64,000 nucleotides of DNA from Parathalassolituus penaei. GTDB lineage: Bacteria; Pseudomonadota; Gammaproteobacteria; Pseudomonadales; Oceanobacteraceae. This document shows positions 41,758 to 50,931 of this stretch, piece after piece (the first letter of the stretch is position 1; each line of letters opens with the position of its first letter). The notes under the pieces are model-generated. The model worked only from the letters and a program-made list of their open reading frames with translations. It was not told where the DNA came from and ran no database searches. The position numbers and the translations under genes were made by a program. The stretch covers positions 62,001 through 126,000 of the forward strand of contig NZ_JAPNOA010000056.1 in the NCBI RefSeq assembly GCF_026626885.1. Direction: 5' to 3'.

Positions 41758-44700
41758 ATGAAGCTATACCATTCCAATGACCTGGAAATCCTCAAGGAGC
41801 TTCTGCTCTCACAAATGCGCCAGAATCCGCCATCTCCGTTCGACGAAGAGGCCATTCTGGTCCAGAGTCAGGGTATGGCGCACTGGTTACGGCTGAATGT
41901 CGCTGATGGCCTGGGGGTTGCGGCACAACTCGCATTTCCGTTGCCATCCAGTTTTGTGTGGCAGGTTTTTAACCATCTGCAGCCCGATTTGCCGTCGCGT
42001 TCCCACTTCGATAAGGCCCTGATGGCCTGGAAGCTGGTGCGGCTGTTGCCAGCCTTGTTAAAAGAGCCTCAATGTGAGGCCATTCGTCATTACCTCGATA
42101 ACGATCCTCGCAATATCCGTCTGTATCAGCTGGCCCAGAACATCGCCGACCTGTTTGACCAGTATCTGGTGTACCGGCCTGACTGGCTGCTGGACTGGGA
42201 AAACGGCAAGGACAACATCGACGGCGCTGATATCAGTCTGCAACCCTGGCAACCGCTGGTGTGGCGGGCGCTGGTGGCTGATGCCAAAGCCAGTGGCCAG
42301 AATCTTGAACACCGCGCCCGTTTGCTGGAGTCCTTGCCTGATCTGGTAAAACGTTATCCGGAGCGGCTGGCGAATTTGCCCAAACGCCTGTTTGTGTTTG
42401 GTATTGCCGCTTTGCCGGGCAGCTACTGGCAAGTATTGCAGGCGATCAGTCCGGTCATTGATGTGCACTTTTTCCTGTTGAATCCGTGCCGCAACTTCTG
42501 GGGCGATATCGTTGATGACCGTCGTCGCTTGCGCATTCTGCAACGTCAGCCAGATGCCGCTGCCTATCTGGATCGCGGTAATCCCTTGCTGGCCAGCTGG
42601 GGCCGGGTTGGTCGGGATTTCCTGACACTGGTGCACGATTCCGAGCAGGTTGACGATATTGAGGCCTGGTATGCCACGCCGGGCGAAACCCTGTTGCGGC
42701 ATATTCAGCAGGATATCCTCGATCTCAGCGATCGCCAGCAACTGGCGGCGGAAGGCTGCCGTGATGGTTCCAGTGAGGGTAAAACCGCGATCGCCAGCAA
42801 CGATGATTCGATCCGCCTGATTTCCGCCCATGGCCCGCTGCGTGAAGTGCAGCGTCTGCACGACCAGCTGTTGTACTGGTTCGAGCAGGACACCAGCCTC
42901 AAACCGCGTGATGTGGTGGTGATGGTGCCGGATGTGGACCTCTATGCCCCTTATATTGACGCCGTATTTTCCAGCGTCAGCGCCGAAACCCGCATTCCCT
43001 GGGCAATTGCCGACCAGTCGTTAGTGACGGAAAACCCGGTTCTGACGGCCTTTCTGGGCTTGCTGGGGCTGCCCGACAGCCGACTGTTGGTAACCGAAGT
43101 GCAAGACTGGCTGGATGTGCCGGTATTACGTGCCCGTTTTGATATTGGTGATGATGAACTCGATGACATTCGCGACTGGTTGTTAAGGGCGCGGGTGCGC
43201 TGGGGGCTGGATGGTGAGCAGCGTGCCAGCCTCGGCTTGCCGGCATTTGAGCAGAACAGCTGGCGTAAAGGATTACGGCAACTGCTGCTGGGGCTGATGG
43301 TGCCCGACCAGTCGCCGGGCTGGCACGATGACTGGCCGGTGGCGGCTGTCGAAGGCACCCGTGCTGAATTGCTGGGCAAGTTGCTGCAACTGGTCGATAC
43401 CCTCGAGCTCTGGCAGCAGCGGTTGCGCAACCTGGCGAGCAGTCAGGATTGGTTAAGTGCCATTCCGGAGCTTGTGGATGCTTTTTTCAGTCCGGCCGCT
43501 GATAGCAGCCTGTTAGTGGCGCAACAGGCCAGTGTTCAGAAAATCCGTGATCTGGTCAGCCGTTGGCGTGATGAACTGGAGCTGGCCGGTGCGCTGCCGG
43601 ACCTGCCGCTGTCGGCCACACTGGTGCGTGCCTGGTTCTCGGAGCAACTGGGGCAGCAGGGCGGCTGGCAGCGTTTTCTGGCGGGGCCGGTCAACTTCTG
43701 TACCCTGATGCCGATGCGCTCCATTCCGTTCCGGGTGGTATGTCTGCTTGGTATGAACGACAGCGACTATCCGCGCTCGGTGCCACCGGTGAGTTTTGAC
43801 CTGATCAGTGCCGGTAAAGCCCGCCGTGGCGACCGTTCGCGCCGCGACGACGACCGTTACCTGTTTCTGGAAGCCCTGTGTTCCGCCCAGCAGCATTTGT
43901 ATATCAGTTACCGGGGCCGTGATGCCCGCGAGAACAACGAATTGCAGCCATCGGTGCTGGTGAGTGAACTGCAGGATTATGTGCTCGACAGTTTCTGCCT
44001 GCAGGGTGATGAAACACTGGAGCCAGCGCAGAGCCGTGAGCATTTGCAAAACTGGTTGTGTGAAGCGCTGCCATTGCAGGCGTTTAATCCGAGTGTTTTC
44101 AACAGCGAGCCGGTACGAGCCGTGCGAGGTTATCAGCCCTTGTGGGCCGGTGTTGCGGCGGCGGTCAGTGGCAGTTTGCCGGCTGCGCGGCGCTTCTGGG
44201 AGCAACCGCTGCAATTGCCCGCCGAGTTGCAACCGGGGCAGACGCCGCGGCAGATTCTGTGGGAAGACGTTAAAGCCGCCTTGCGTAATGGTGCCGAGTT
44301 TTTTGTGCGCCGCCGTTTGCGCGCCAATCTGGCCCCCTGGTGGCAGGAACACCCAACAGAAGAACCGTTCAGCCTCGATAACCTCGACAGTTATCGTTTG
44401 CGCTCAGAACGGTTGCAGGGGCTTTTGCAGCAACCTGCTGAAGCACTGCAGCCGGGCGAACCCTTGTTTGTGGCCCGTCAGCAGGCGTTAGGCCAGTTGC
44501 CGGTGAGGGCGTTGGGTGAAGTTGAGGCCGAACGCCTGGATAAACGGCTGTTGCCACTGCGCAATGCGCTGGTGCCCTTGCTGGCGGCTCCGGTTGAATC
44601 GGCTTCCTTGCTGTGGCCGTTGAGCTGTCCGGGATATGGCGATTATGAAATTCTGGGTGAGCTGCAGCATCTGCATGGTGACGTGCTGGTGCGTTACCGG

Positions 44701-45180
44701 ACCGGCACTGTCCGTGGTGAGCATCTGCTGGATGCCTGGCTCGATCTGCTACTGGTCAGTGCCGTGGCACCTGGACGGGTGTCCGGTTTGCATTTTCCGG
44801 GGGCTGGCAAGGAATTTGTTCACTACTATCTGCGCGCCCCGCAACCCGATCTGGCGGCGGCCCTGATTCAGCGTTATTGCCAGTTCTACCTGCAATGCTG
44901 GCAGCAACCGTCGTCCTGTTTGCCCAGCCTGTTGATGTCGGGATTGCTGCAGATCAGCGACCCCGACAAGGCGGTCGTGGCGATCCGCAAATCGGCCGAC
45001 AGTGAGTTTGGTGAGTTACGCAAACCCTCTGTTCAGCGTTGTTTGCCTGAGCTGGCGAGCCAGATTGCTGACGATGAGCAGGCGCTGGCCTGGCTTGAGG
45101 AGCACCGTTGGGTGCTGGATGATTTGTTGGCGCATCTGTCCGAACACGAGGATGGCCCGAAAACAGGAGCGGATGCCTGA
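41758..45180 (+). CDS. recC: Exonuclease V subunit RecC
   Basis: An 1140-residue subunit of the RecBCD helicase-nuclease that processes double-strand breaks and recognises Chi. The N-terminus (KLYHSNDLEILKELLLSQM) and the QGMAHWLRLNVADGLGV block are typical. RecC lacks working helicase motifs, as expected. CLLGMNDSDYPRSVPPVSFDLI and YRGRDARENNELQPSVLVSEL are further conserved blocks. Its stop overlaps the recB ATG by one base (TGATG). The gene order recC-recB-recD matches pseudomonads, without ptrA. Confidence 0.97.
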   Translation: MKLYHSNDLEILKELLLSQMRQNPPSPFDEEAILVQSQGMAHWLRLNVADGLGVAAQLAFPLPSSFVWQVFNHLQPDLPSRSHFDKALMAWKLVRLLPALLKEPQCEAIRHYLDNDPRNIRLYQLAQNIADLFDQYLVYRPDWLLDWENGKDNIDGADISLQPWQPLVWRALVADAKASGQNLEHRARLLESLPDLVKRYPERLANLPKRLFVFGIAALPGSYWQVLQAISPVIDVHFFLLNPCRNFWGDIVDDRRRLRILQRQPDAAAYLDRGNPLLASWGRVGRDFLTLVHDSEQVDDIEAWYATPGETLLRHIQQDILDLSDRQQLAAEGCRDGSSEGKTAIASNDDSIRLISAHGPLREVQRLHDQLLYWFEQDTSLKPRDVVVMVPDVDLYAPYIDAVFSSVSAETRIPWAIADQSLVTENPVLTAFLGLLGLPDSRLLVTEVQDWLDVPVLRARFDIGDDELDDIRDWLLRARVRWGLDGEQRASLGLPAFEQNSWRKGLRQLLLGLMVPDQSPGWHDDWPVAAVEGTRAELLGKLLQLVDTLELWQQRLRNLASSQDWLSAIPELVDAFFSPAADSSLLVAQQASVQKIRDLVSRWRDELELAGALPDLPLSATLVRAWFSEQLGQQGGWQRFLAGPVNFCTLMPMRSIPFRVVCLLGMNDSDYPRSVPPVSFDLISAGKARRGDRSRRDDDRYLFLEALCSAQQHLYISYRGRDARENNELQPSVLVSELQDYVLDSFCLQGDETLEPAQSREHLQNWLCEALPLQAFNPSVFNSEPVRAVRGYQPLWAGVAAAVSGSLPAARRFWEQPLQLPAELQPGQTPRQILWEDVKAALRNGAEFFVRRRLRANLAPWWQEHPTEEPFSLDNLDSYRLRSERLQGLLQQPAEALQPGEPLFVARQQALGQLPVRALGEVEAERLDKRLLPLRNALVPLLAAPVESASLLWPLSCPGYGDYEILGELQHLHGDVLVRYRTGTVRGEHLLDAWLDLLLVSAVAPGRVSGLHFPGAGKEFVHYYLRAPQPDLAAALIQRYCQFYLQCWQQPSSCLPSLLMSGLLQISDPDKAVVAIRKSADSEFGELRKPSVQRCLPELASQIADDEQALAWLEEHRWVLDDLLAHLSEHEDGPKTGADA

Positions 45181-48100
45181 TGCAACGTCTTGATATTTCA
45201 ACCTTTCCGGTTCTAGGGCAGTCGCTGATCGAAGCCAGTGCCGGTACTGGCAAAACCTTCACCATCGCCAGTTTGTATAGCCGTTTGCTGCTGGGGCATC
45301 AGACCGGGCTGGCGCCGTTGGGCTGTGACCGGGTGCTGGTGGTTACCTTCACCAATGCGGCAACGGAAGAGCTGCGTGGCCGTATTCGTGATCGTGTTCG
45401 TGGCAACCTCGACGATCTGTTACGGGCGGCCCGTGGTGATGCCATGACCGACAAGGCCTTTGCGGCACTGGTTGAGCAGACACTGGCTGCCAATCAGTCT
45501 TCCTCTGGCATCGGCGTGGCGGAATCCGACGGCCTGCTGTTGCAGGACTATAACCGCATGGCGGATTGGTTCCGCCTCAATCTGGCCCAGATGGATAACG
45601 CTTCCGTATTCACCATTCACGGCTTTTGCCAGCGCATGTTGCGCCAGTTTGCCTTTGATGCCGGGGTGATGTTCAGCGCCGAACTGGTGCTGGATTCTGC
45701 CAGCTATTTGCGCCAGGCCTGTGAGGACGTCTGGCGTAATGGCCAGTATCCGTTAAATCGCCAGCAGGTGTCCTATCTGCAACAGCTGTTCGGTACACCG
45801 GAGCAGTTACAACAGATGCTGCGTGGCTGGTTATCGCGCAGCGGGCTGAAGTTTTTACCGGCGCTGGATCCGCAATTTGATTTTCAGGCGGTCTGGACGC
45901 GGCTGGAAGCCGGTTTTCCAGCACTGCGTCAGCAATGGCAAGCGCTGGGAGCGGACGGGGTGTGTAGAAAAATCGCCGCGTCGGGCCTCAGTGGCACCTA
46001 CTATCGGGCGGCGTTGCTGCCGGTCTGGGCGGAGCGTATCGAACGCTGGCTGGCGGCGGATATGAGTCTGGAATTGCCCGAGAATCTGGAGCGTTTCGGG
46101 TCGGTATATCAGCACACCCCCAAACATCTGAAGAAGAACGGAGCGGCGCCGGAACATCCGCTATTCGAGGCGATTCAGGCCTTTCTGGATGCGGTTGAAC
46201 CCTTGAAAGTCCAACTGATCCAGCACTGGTATCAGCAGGTGCAGAGTCGTTATTTTGAACTGCTGGAACGTGACGGTGCCATGTCACCGGACGATCTGTT
46301 ACGTCTGCTGGATACCGCGTTGGACAGTCCCGGTGGTGCCCTGCTGGCCGAACGCATTCGTAACCTGTATCCGGTGGCACTGATCGACGAGTTTCAGGAT
46401 ACCGACCCGCTGCAGTACCGGATTTTCTCGCGTATTTATCCGCAAACCGCCATGAATGATGAGCCGGTGCAGTGGGGAATGAGTGCCATCGGCGACCCCA
46501 AACAGGCCATTTATGCCTTCCGTGGCGCGGATATTTTTACCTACATCGGTGCCCGGCGTTCCTTGCCTGCGGAGCGGATTTTCACCCTCGATACCAACTG
46601 GCGCAGTCACAGCCAGCTGGTCAACGCTGTGAATCACCTGTTTTTGCAACACCCGGCACCGTTTGTGTTTGATCAGGATATTCCGTTTGTAGCGGTGGCG
46701 GCGGCCGGAGTTCACGACCAGAAAGCCTTCCGCCAGCTGGATGCCAGTGGCAGCTGGCAAACACAATCACCTTTACAGCTGTGGGTAGACGATTCCCGTC
46801 AGTCGCTGGCAGCGGCCCGTAGCCTGTGCGCGCGCCAGTGTGCGGCGCAGATTCTGGCCTTGCTGACCGGTAATGGTCGCCTCGGTGATGATCCGGTCAA
46901 GGCGGGTGATGTGGCGGTGCTGGTACGTAGCCGGTACCAGGCCAGTCTGGTGCAGCAAGCGTTGTCAGCACTTGGCATTGGCAGCGTGTTCCTGTCGCGC
47001 GACTCGGTGTTTGCCAGTTCCGAAGCCATGGATCTGCTGAGTTGGTTAACCGCCGTTGCGGACCCATCTGACGAACGCGCCGTGCGTAATGCGCTCGCCA
47101 CTGAATCTCACGGCTACAGCGCCAGCCAACTGGATACCTTGCTGAACGATGAGCCGCTGTGGGAAGCCGAGCTTGGCAAAATGGCCGAGTATCAGCAGAG
47201 CTGGCAGCGCAAGGGCATTATGGCGGCGCTGATGTTGTGGCTGGAGCACGACCAGCGCGCCGTGCAATTGCGTTGTCTGGATCAGGGCGAGCGGCGTCTG
47301 ACCAACCTGTTGCACCTGGGTGAATTGTTGCAGCAGGCAAGCCGACGCCTGCGTGGACATCAGGCATTGTTGCGCTGGTTAACCGACCAGATTTTTGATG
47401 ATCGGGAACAGGACGAGGCGCAGCTGCGTCTCGAAACCGATGCCAACCTGGTGTCGATTGTGACCATTCACAAGTCAAAAGGGCTCGAATACCCGTTGGT
47501 GTTCCTGCCGTTTCTGTGGGGCGATGTCAGTGACAATAACCGTGATTTGGGCGCGCGTTATTTTGATGAAGATCTGGGCGTGGTGGTTGATCTTGATCCG
47601 GATGACGAGGCAAAAGAAAAACAGTCGCGGGATAACCGCGCCGAAGCCATGCGCCTGTTATACGTGGCGCTGACACGTCCCAAACAGGGCTGTTTTATCT
47701 GGCTGAATCAGGCACAAAGCTACAAAAAAGCGGTGTTGACCGGTACGGCATTGGGCGACCTGTTGCAGGTAGAAACACTGGAGCTGGATCTTGCCAAGGC
47801 CGACCATGCGACGCTGGCGGCAGCAGGTATTGCCGTGACGCCGTTTCCGTTATGGCCAAAGGGCTCCGAACCGCTGGGACCAGCCTTGAAAGAGGTGGTT
47901 CAGGCTGCGGAATTCCGGCGTTCCTTGTACGACAGCTGGCGAGTCAGCAGTTTTACCTCGTTAGCCCGCCCACGGGGTGGCAAAGCCGAAGAGGTCGAAG
48001 CCAGCATTGACGAGCTGTTGTGGCTGGGGGGAGACGATGATGGCCTGCGCTCGGATGAGGTATTGAGTGCCGCACACGCGGTGGCGGGAGGCCTGGCATC

Positions 48101-48983
48101 GGGCTTTATGAACGAGGTTGCCAGCAGTCTGGTACAAGCTGGCAGTGGTCAGGCCGAGATGTTCGGGTTTGAGGATCAGCCAGCGGCGCTGCCGGTGATG
48201 GTGGCTGCGCGGGAGTTTCCGAAAGGCGCCAACGCCGGTACCTGTTTGCACAGCATGCTGGAACATTGGGATTTTAAAGACGAAGCAGCCCTGGCGCTGT
48301 TGGTTGAGCGTGAAATGCAACGTTACGGAGTGGCGGGTGCCGATGATGAACAACGTCCGCAGCGGTTGTTGGCGGTTTGTCACTGGTTACAACAGATCGC
48401 CCGGACGCCGTTAAACGGTGCCTTTGGCTCGTTCCGGCTGGCGGATGTTGGCAAGCGCCAGCGTCTCGATGAAATGGAGTTCTGTCTGCCTATTCGCAAG
48501 CTGCGCGCATCCATGCTGAATCCGCTGCTGGACGTTGGTGCCGCGGTGAATGGCGCTGGAACCGGAGCTGAGGCACTGGTGGAACATCATCAGCTCGATT
48601 TCAGCCCGGTCTCTGGTTACCTCAAGGGCTTTATCGACCTGGTGGTGTGTGTTGACGGTCGTTATTACCTGCTCGACTACAAATCCAATTACCTCGGTGA
48701 ACTGACCGATGATTATCTGCCGGGTCGTCTGAGCACTGCGATGGCGGCCCATCACTACGACCTGCAAGCCTGGCTGTACACCCTGGCGCTGGATGCATTC
48801 CTGCGTCAGCGTCTGGCGGATTACGATCCACGGCAACATCTGGGTGGTGTGTTTTATCTGTTTCTGCGCGGTATGACGGCGGATGGAAAAACCGGTGTTG
48901 AGTATCGGCCGGTTGACCTGCAGGAACTGCAGCGCTGGCAACAAACCCTGCTGGTAACGGCAAACAAGGAGAGCGCGGTATGA
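45180..48983 (+). CDS. recB: Exonuclease V subunit RecB (helicase-nuclease)
   Basis: A 1267-residue UvrD-like 3'-5' helicase with a C-terminal nuclease. Walker A is SAGTGKT (about 20-26), the DEFQDTDPLQ motif follows in mid-protein, and VSIVTIHKSKGLEYPLVFLP and EAMRLLYVALTRPKQG are late helicase motifs. The nuclease domain has FIDLVVCVDGRYYLLDYKSN, with the metal-binding D and the DYK triad. Overlaps recC by one base and recD by four (ATGA), so the three subunits are translationally coupled. Confidence 0.98.
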   Translation: MQRLDISTFPVLGQSLIEASAGTGKTFTIASLYSRLLLGHQTGLAPLGCDRVLVVTFTNAATEELRGRIRDRVRGNLDDLLRAARGDAMTDKAFAALVEQTLAANQSSSGIGVAESDGLLLQDYNRMADWFRLNLAQMDNASVFTIHGFCQRMLRQFAFDAGVMFSAELVLDSASYLRQACEDVWRNGQYPLNRQQVSYLQQLFGTPEQLQQMLRGWLSRSGLKFLPALDPQFDFQAVWTRLEAGFPALRQQWQALGADGVCRKIAASGLSGTYYRAALLPVWAERIERWLAADMSLELPENLERFGSVYQHTPKHLKKNGAAPEHPLFEAIQAFLDAVEPLKVQLIQHWYQQVQSRYFELLERDGAMSPDDLLRLLDTALDSPGGALLAERIRNLYPVALIDEFQDTDPLQYRIFSRIYPQTAMNDEPVQWGMSAIGDPKQAIYAFRGADIFTYIGARRSLPAERIFTLDTNWRSHSQLVNAVNHLFLQHPAPFVFDQDIPFVAVAAAGVHDQKAFRQLDASGSWQTQSPLQLWVDDSRQSLAAARSLCARQCAAQILALLTGNGRLGDDPVKAGDVAVLVRSRYQASLVQQALSALGIGSVFLSRDSVFASSEAMDLLSWLTAVADPSDERAVRNALATESHGYSASQLDTLLNDEPLWEAELGKMAEYQQSWQRKGIMAALMLWLEHDQRAVQLRCLDQGERRLTNLLHLGELLQQASRRLRGHQALLRWLTDQIFDDREQDEAQLRLETDANLVSIVTIHKSKGLEYPLVFLPFLWGDVSDNNRDLGARYFDEDLGVVVDLDPDDEAKEKQSRDNRAEAMRLLYVALTRPKQGCFIWLNQAQSYKKAVLTGTALGDLLQVETLELDLAKADHATLAAAGIAVTPFPLWPKGSEPLGPALKEVVQAAEFRRSLYDSWRVSSFTSLARPRGGKAEEVEASIDELLWLGGDDDGLRSDEVLSAAHAVAGGLASGFMNEVASSLVQAGSGQAEMFGFEDQPAALPVMVAAREFPKGANAGTCLHSMLEHWDFKDEAALALLVEREMQRYGVAGADDEQRPQRLLAVCHWLQQIARTPLNGAFGSFRLADVGKRQRLDEMEFCLPIRKLRASMLNPLLDVGAAVNGAGTGAEALVEHHQLDFSPVSGYLKGFIDLVVCVDGRYYLLDYKSNYLGELTDDYLPGRLSTAMAAHHYDLQAWLYTLALDAFLRQRLADYDPRQHLGGVFYLFLRGMTADGKTGVEYRPVDLQELQRWQQTLLVTANKESAV

Positions 48984-50899
48984 ACCCTCTGATGGATAAC
49001 CGTTTGCCTGAAGGATTACGCCGTGAGCTGGCACGTCTGGTCGAGGAGCGCCGGTTGCGCAGTATTGATGTGCAAATGGCCGGTCAGTTGTTGAACTGGA
49101 GTGACCAGCGTTTTGCCGGAGATCAGGCTGCCAGCCTGTTTGTGATGACCTGTTCGTTAAGCTGGGCGCTGGGGCGAGGTCAGGTCTGTTTGCCGCTGGA
49201 TCATTGCCCACTGCCGGAATTGGGGCGTTGGTGGCCCAATACGGCATTGCTGGAGACGTTAACCCGCGATGTGGTCTGGACTCAGCAGACGGACATTCCC
49301 CATGAGCCGTTGCCTGCCAGCGGCTGGGCTGGTCAACCACTGGTTCTGGAAATCCGCCAGAATCAACCGGTGCGTTTGTATCTGGCACGCTACTTTTTCT
49401 ATCAGCAAGCCGTTGAATCAGCGATTCGCAGTCGTACTCAGGTAGTCCCCGCCAATCCTGCCGATGCTGAACTGGGTGCTTCCTTACGCGCCTTGTTCCC
49501 TCATCATCCAGGCCAGGCTGGGCCAGACTGGCAGGCGGTGGCCGCGGCCACGGCTTGTCTCCAACATTTCTGTGTTATCACCGGCGGCCCTGGCACGGGT
49601 AAAACCACCACGGTAACCCGTATGTTGTGTGCCTTGTTGGGGCAACATCCTGACATGACCATTGCGCTTGCCGCCCCCACCGGCAAGGCCGCGGCGCGTA
49701 TGCTGGAGTCGATCCGCCAGTCACGGCAGCGCGATAATTTGCCCGGCTCTGAGCGAATTCCTGATGAGAGTTTTACCTTGCATCGTTTGTTGGGTTGGAC
49801 GCCGGATGGCTTTCGCTATGGACCGGAGCGGCCATTGCCTTGGGATTGTGTGGTCGTGGACGAGGCTTCCATGATCGACCTCGCCATGATGTATCAGCTG
49901 TTGTCGGCGCTGGCTCCTCATGCTCGTCTGGTGTTGCTGGGCGACAAGGATCAGCTGGCGTCGGTGGAAGCGGGTAGTGTGCTGGCGGATGTCAGCAACC
50001 CGGATGGCGGATTTGGACTGTCGGCCGGTTTTGCCGAGCGACTGCAATCCTTGTTGGGATACGATCTGGAGCCTTCTGTCGGGGTATGGCGTAGTCCGTT
50101 GCAGGATGCCGTTGCACGGTTGTATTACTCGCGGCGTTTTAGCGAAGAGAGTGGTATTGGTCAGTTGGCAAAAGCCGTGAATGCTGGTGATGTGGCGGCT
50201 ACGATCCGCTGTTTTAATTCCTTTGCCACGACGGATCTGTATCTTGACTCTACTTATCAATTGCCTGCGGGAAGTCCTCGGCGGGCCTTGTTACCGTGGC
50301 AACAACGGGTGGTTGGTGGATACCAGAATTACTGTGAAGCTCTCAAGAAGGGTGATGTTCGGTCGGTTTTGTCAGCATTTGCGGAATTTCGTGTGCTGGT
50401 TGCAGTCCGACAGGGTAATCAGGGGGTTGAAACCGTTAACCGTCAGATTGAAGAACTGTTAACGGCTCATGCCGGTCTGCAACGCAAGGTCGGTTCACCC
50501 TGGTATATCGGGCGTCCGGTGATGGTGACGCGTAATGACTATGATCTTGGTCTGTTTAATGGTGATATAGGCATTATGGTTCATAATCAGGGCAATGAAC
50601 CCCGGGTTGCGTTTGAAGACACCGATGGCAGTATCCGTTATTACCTGCCCGGACGTTTGCCTTCCCACGAAACGGCCTTTGCCATGACGGTACACAAGAG
50701 TCAGGGTTCGGAGTTTGATCGGGTGTTATTGTTGTTGCCGGAGCGCTGGCAGGCGCTGATCAGCCGTGAGCTGGTGTATACCGCTATTACTCGTGCCCGT
50801 CGGCACTTCGCCTTGTTGAGTAGTCCGGAGTGCTGGCAACGAGGCGTGCAAAACCGGGTGGAGCGGGCCAGTGGCCTGGCCGCTGCACTCTGGTCTTAA
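48980..50899 (+). CDS. recD: Exonuclease V subunit RecD (5'-3' helicase)
   Basis: A 639-residue SF1B helicase. Walker A GGPGTGKTTT is near residue 202, VVDEASMIDLAMMYQLL is the Walker B motif, LVLLGDKDQLASVEAGSVL is motif III, and ETAFAMTVHKSQGSEFDRVL with ELVYTAITRARRHF are late motifs. Length matches the family. Its ATG lies inside the end of recB (ATGA). Confidence 0.97.
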   Translation: MNPLMDNRLPEGLRRELARLVEERRLRSIDVQMAGQLLNWSDQRFAGDQAASLFVMTCSLSWALGRGQVCLPLDHCPLPELGRWWPNTALLETLTRDVVWTQQTDIPHEPLPASGWAGQPLVLEIRQNQPVRLYLARYFFYQQAVESAIRSRTQVVPANPADAELGASLRALFPHHPGQAGPDWQAVAAATACLQHFCVITGGPGTGKTTTVTRMLCALLGQHPDMTIALAAPTGKAAARMLESIRQSRQRDNLPGSERIPDESFTLHRLLGWTPDGFRYGPERPLPWDCVVVDEASMIDLAMMYQLLSALAPHARLVLLGDKDQLASVEAGSVLADVSNPDGGFGLSAGFAERLQSLLGYDLEPSVGVWRSPLQDAVARLYYSRRFSEESGIGQLAKAVNAGDVAATIRCFNSFATTDLYLDSTYQLPAGSPRRALLPWQQRVVGGYQNYCEALKKGDVRSVLSAFAEFRVLVAVRQGNQGVETVNRQIEELLTAHAGLQRKVGSPWYIGRPVMVTRNDYDLGLFNGDIGIMVHNQGNEPRVAFEDTDGSIRYYLPGRLPSHETAFAMTVHKSQGSEFDRVLLLLPERWQALISRELVYTAITRARRHFALLSSPECWQRGVQNRVERASGLAAALWS

Positions 50900-50931
50900 G
50901 ATCACACTGTTTCTGATTTACAGGGATTTTT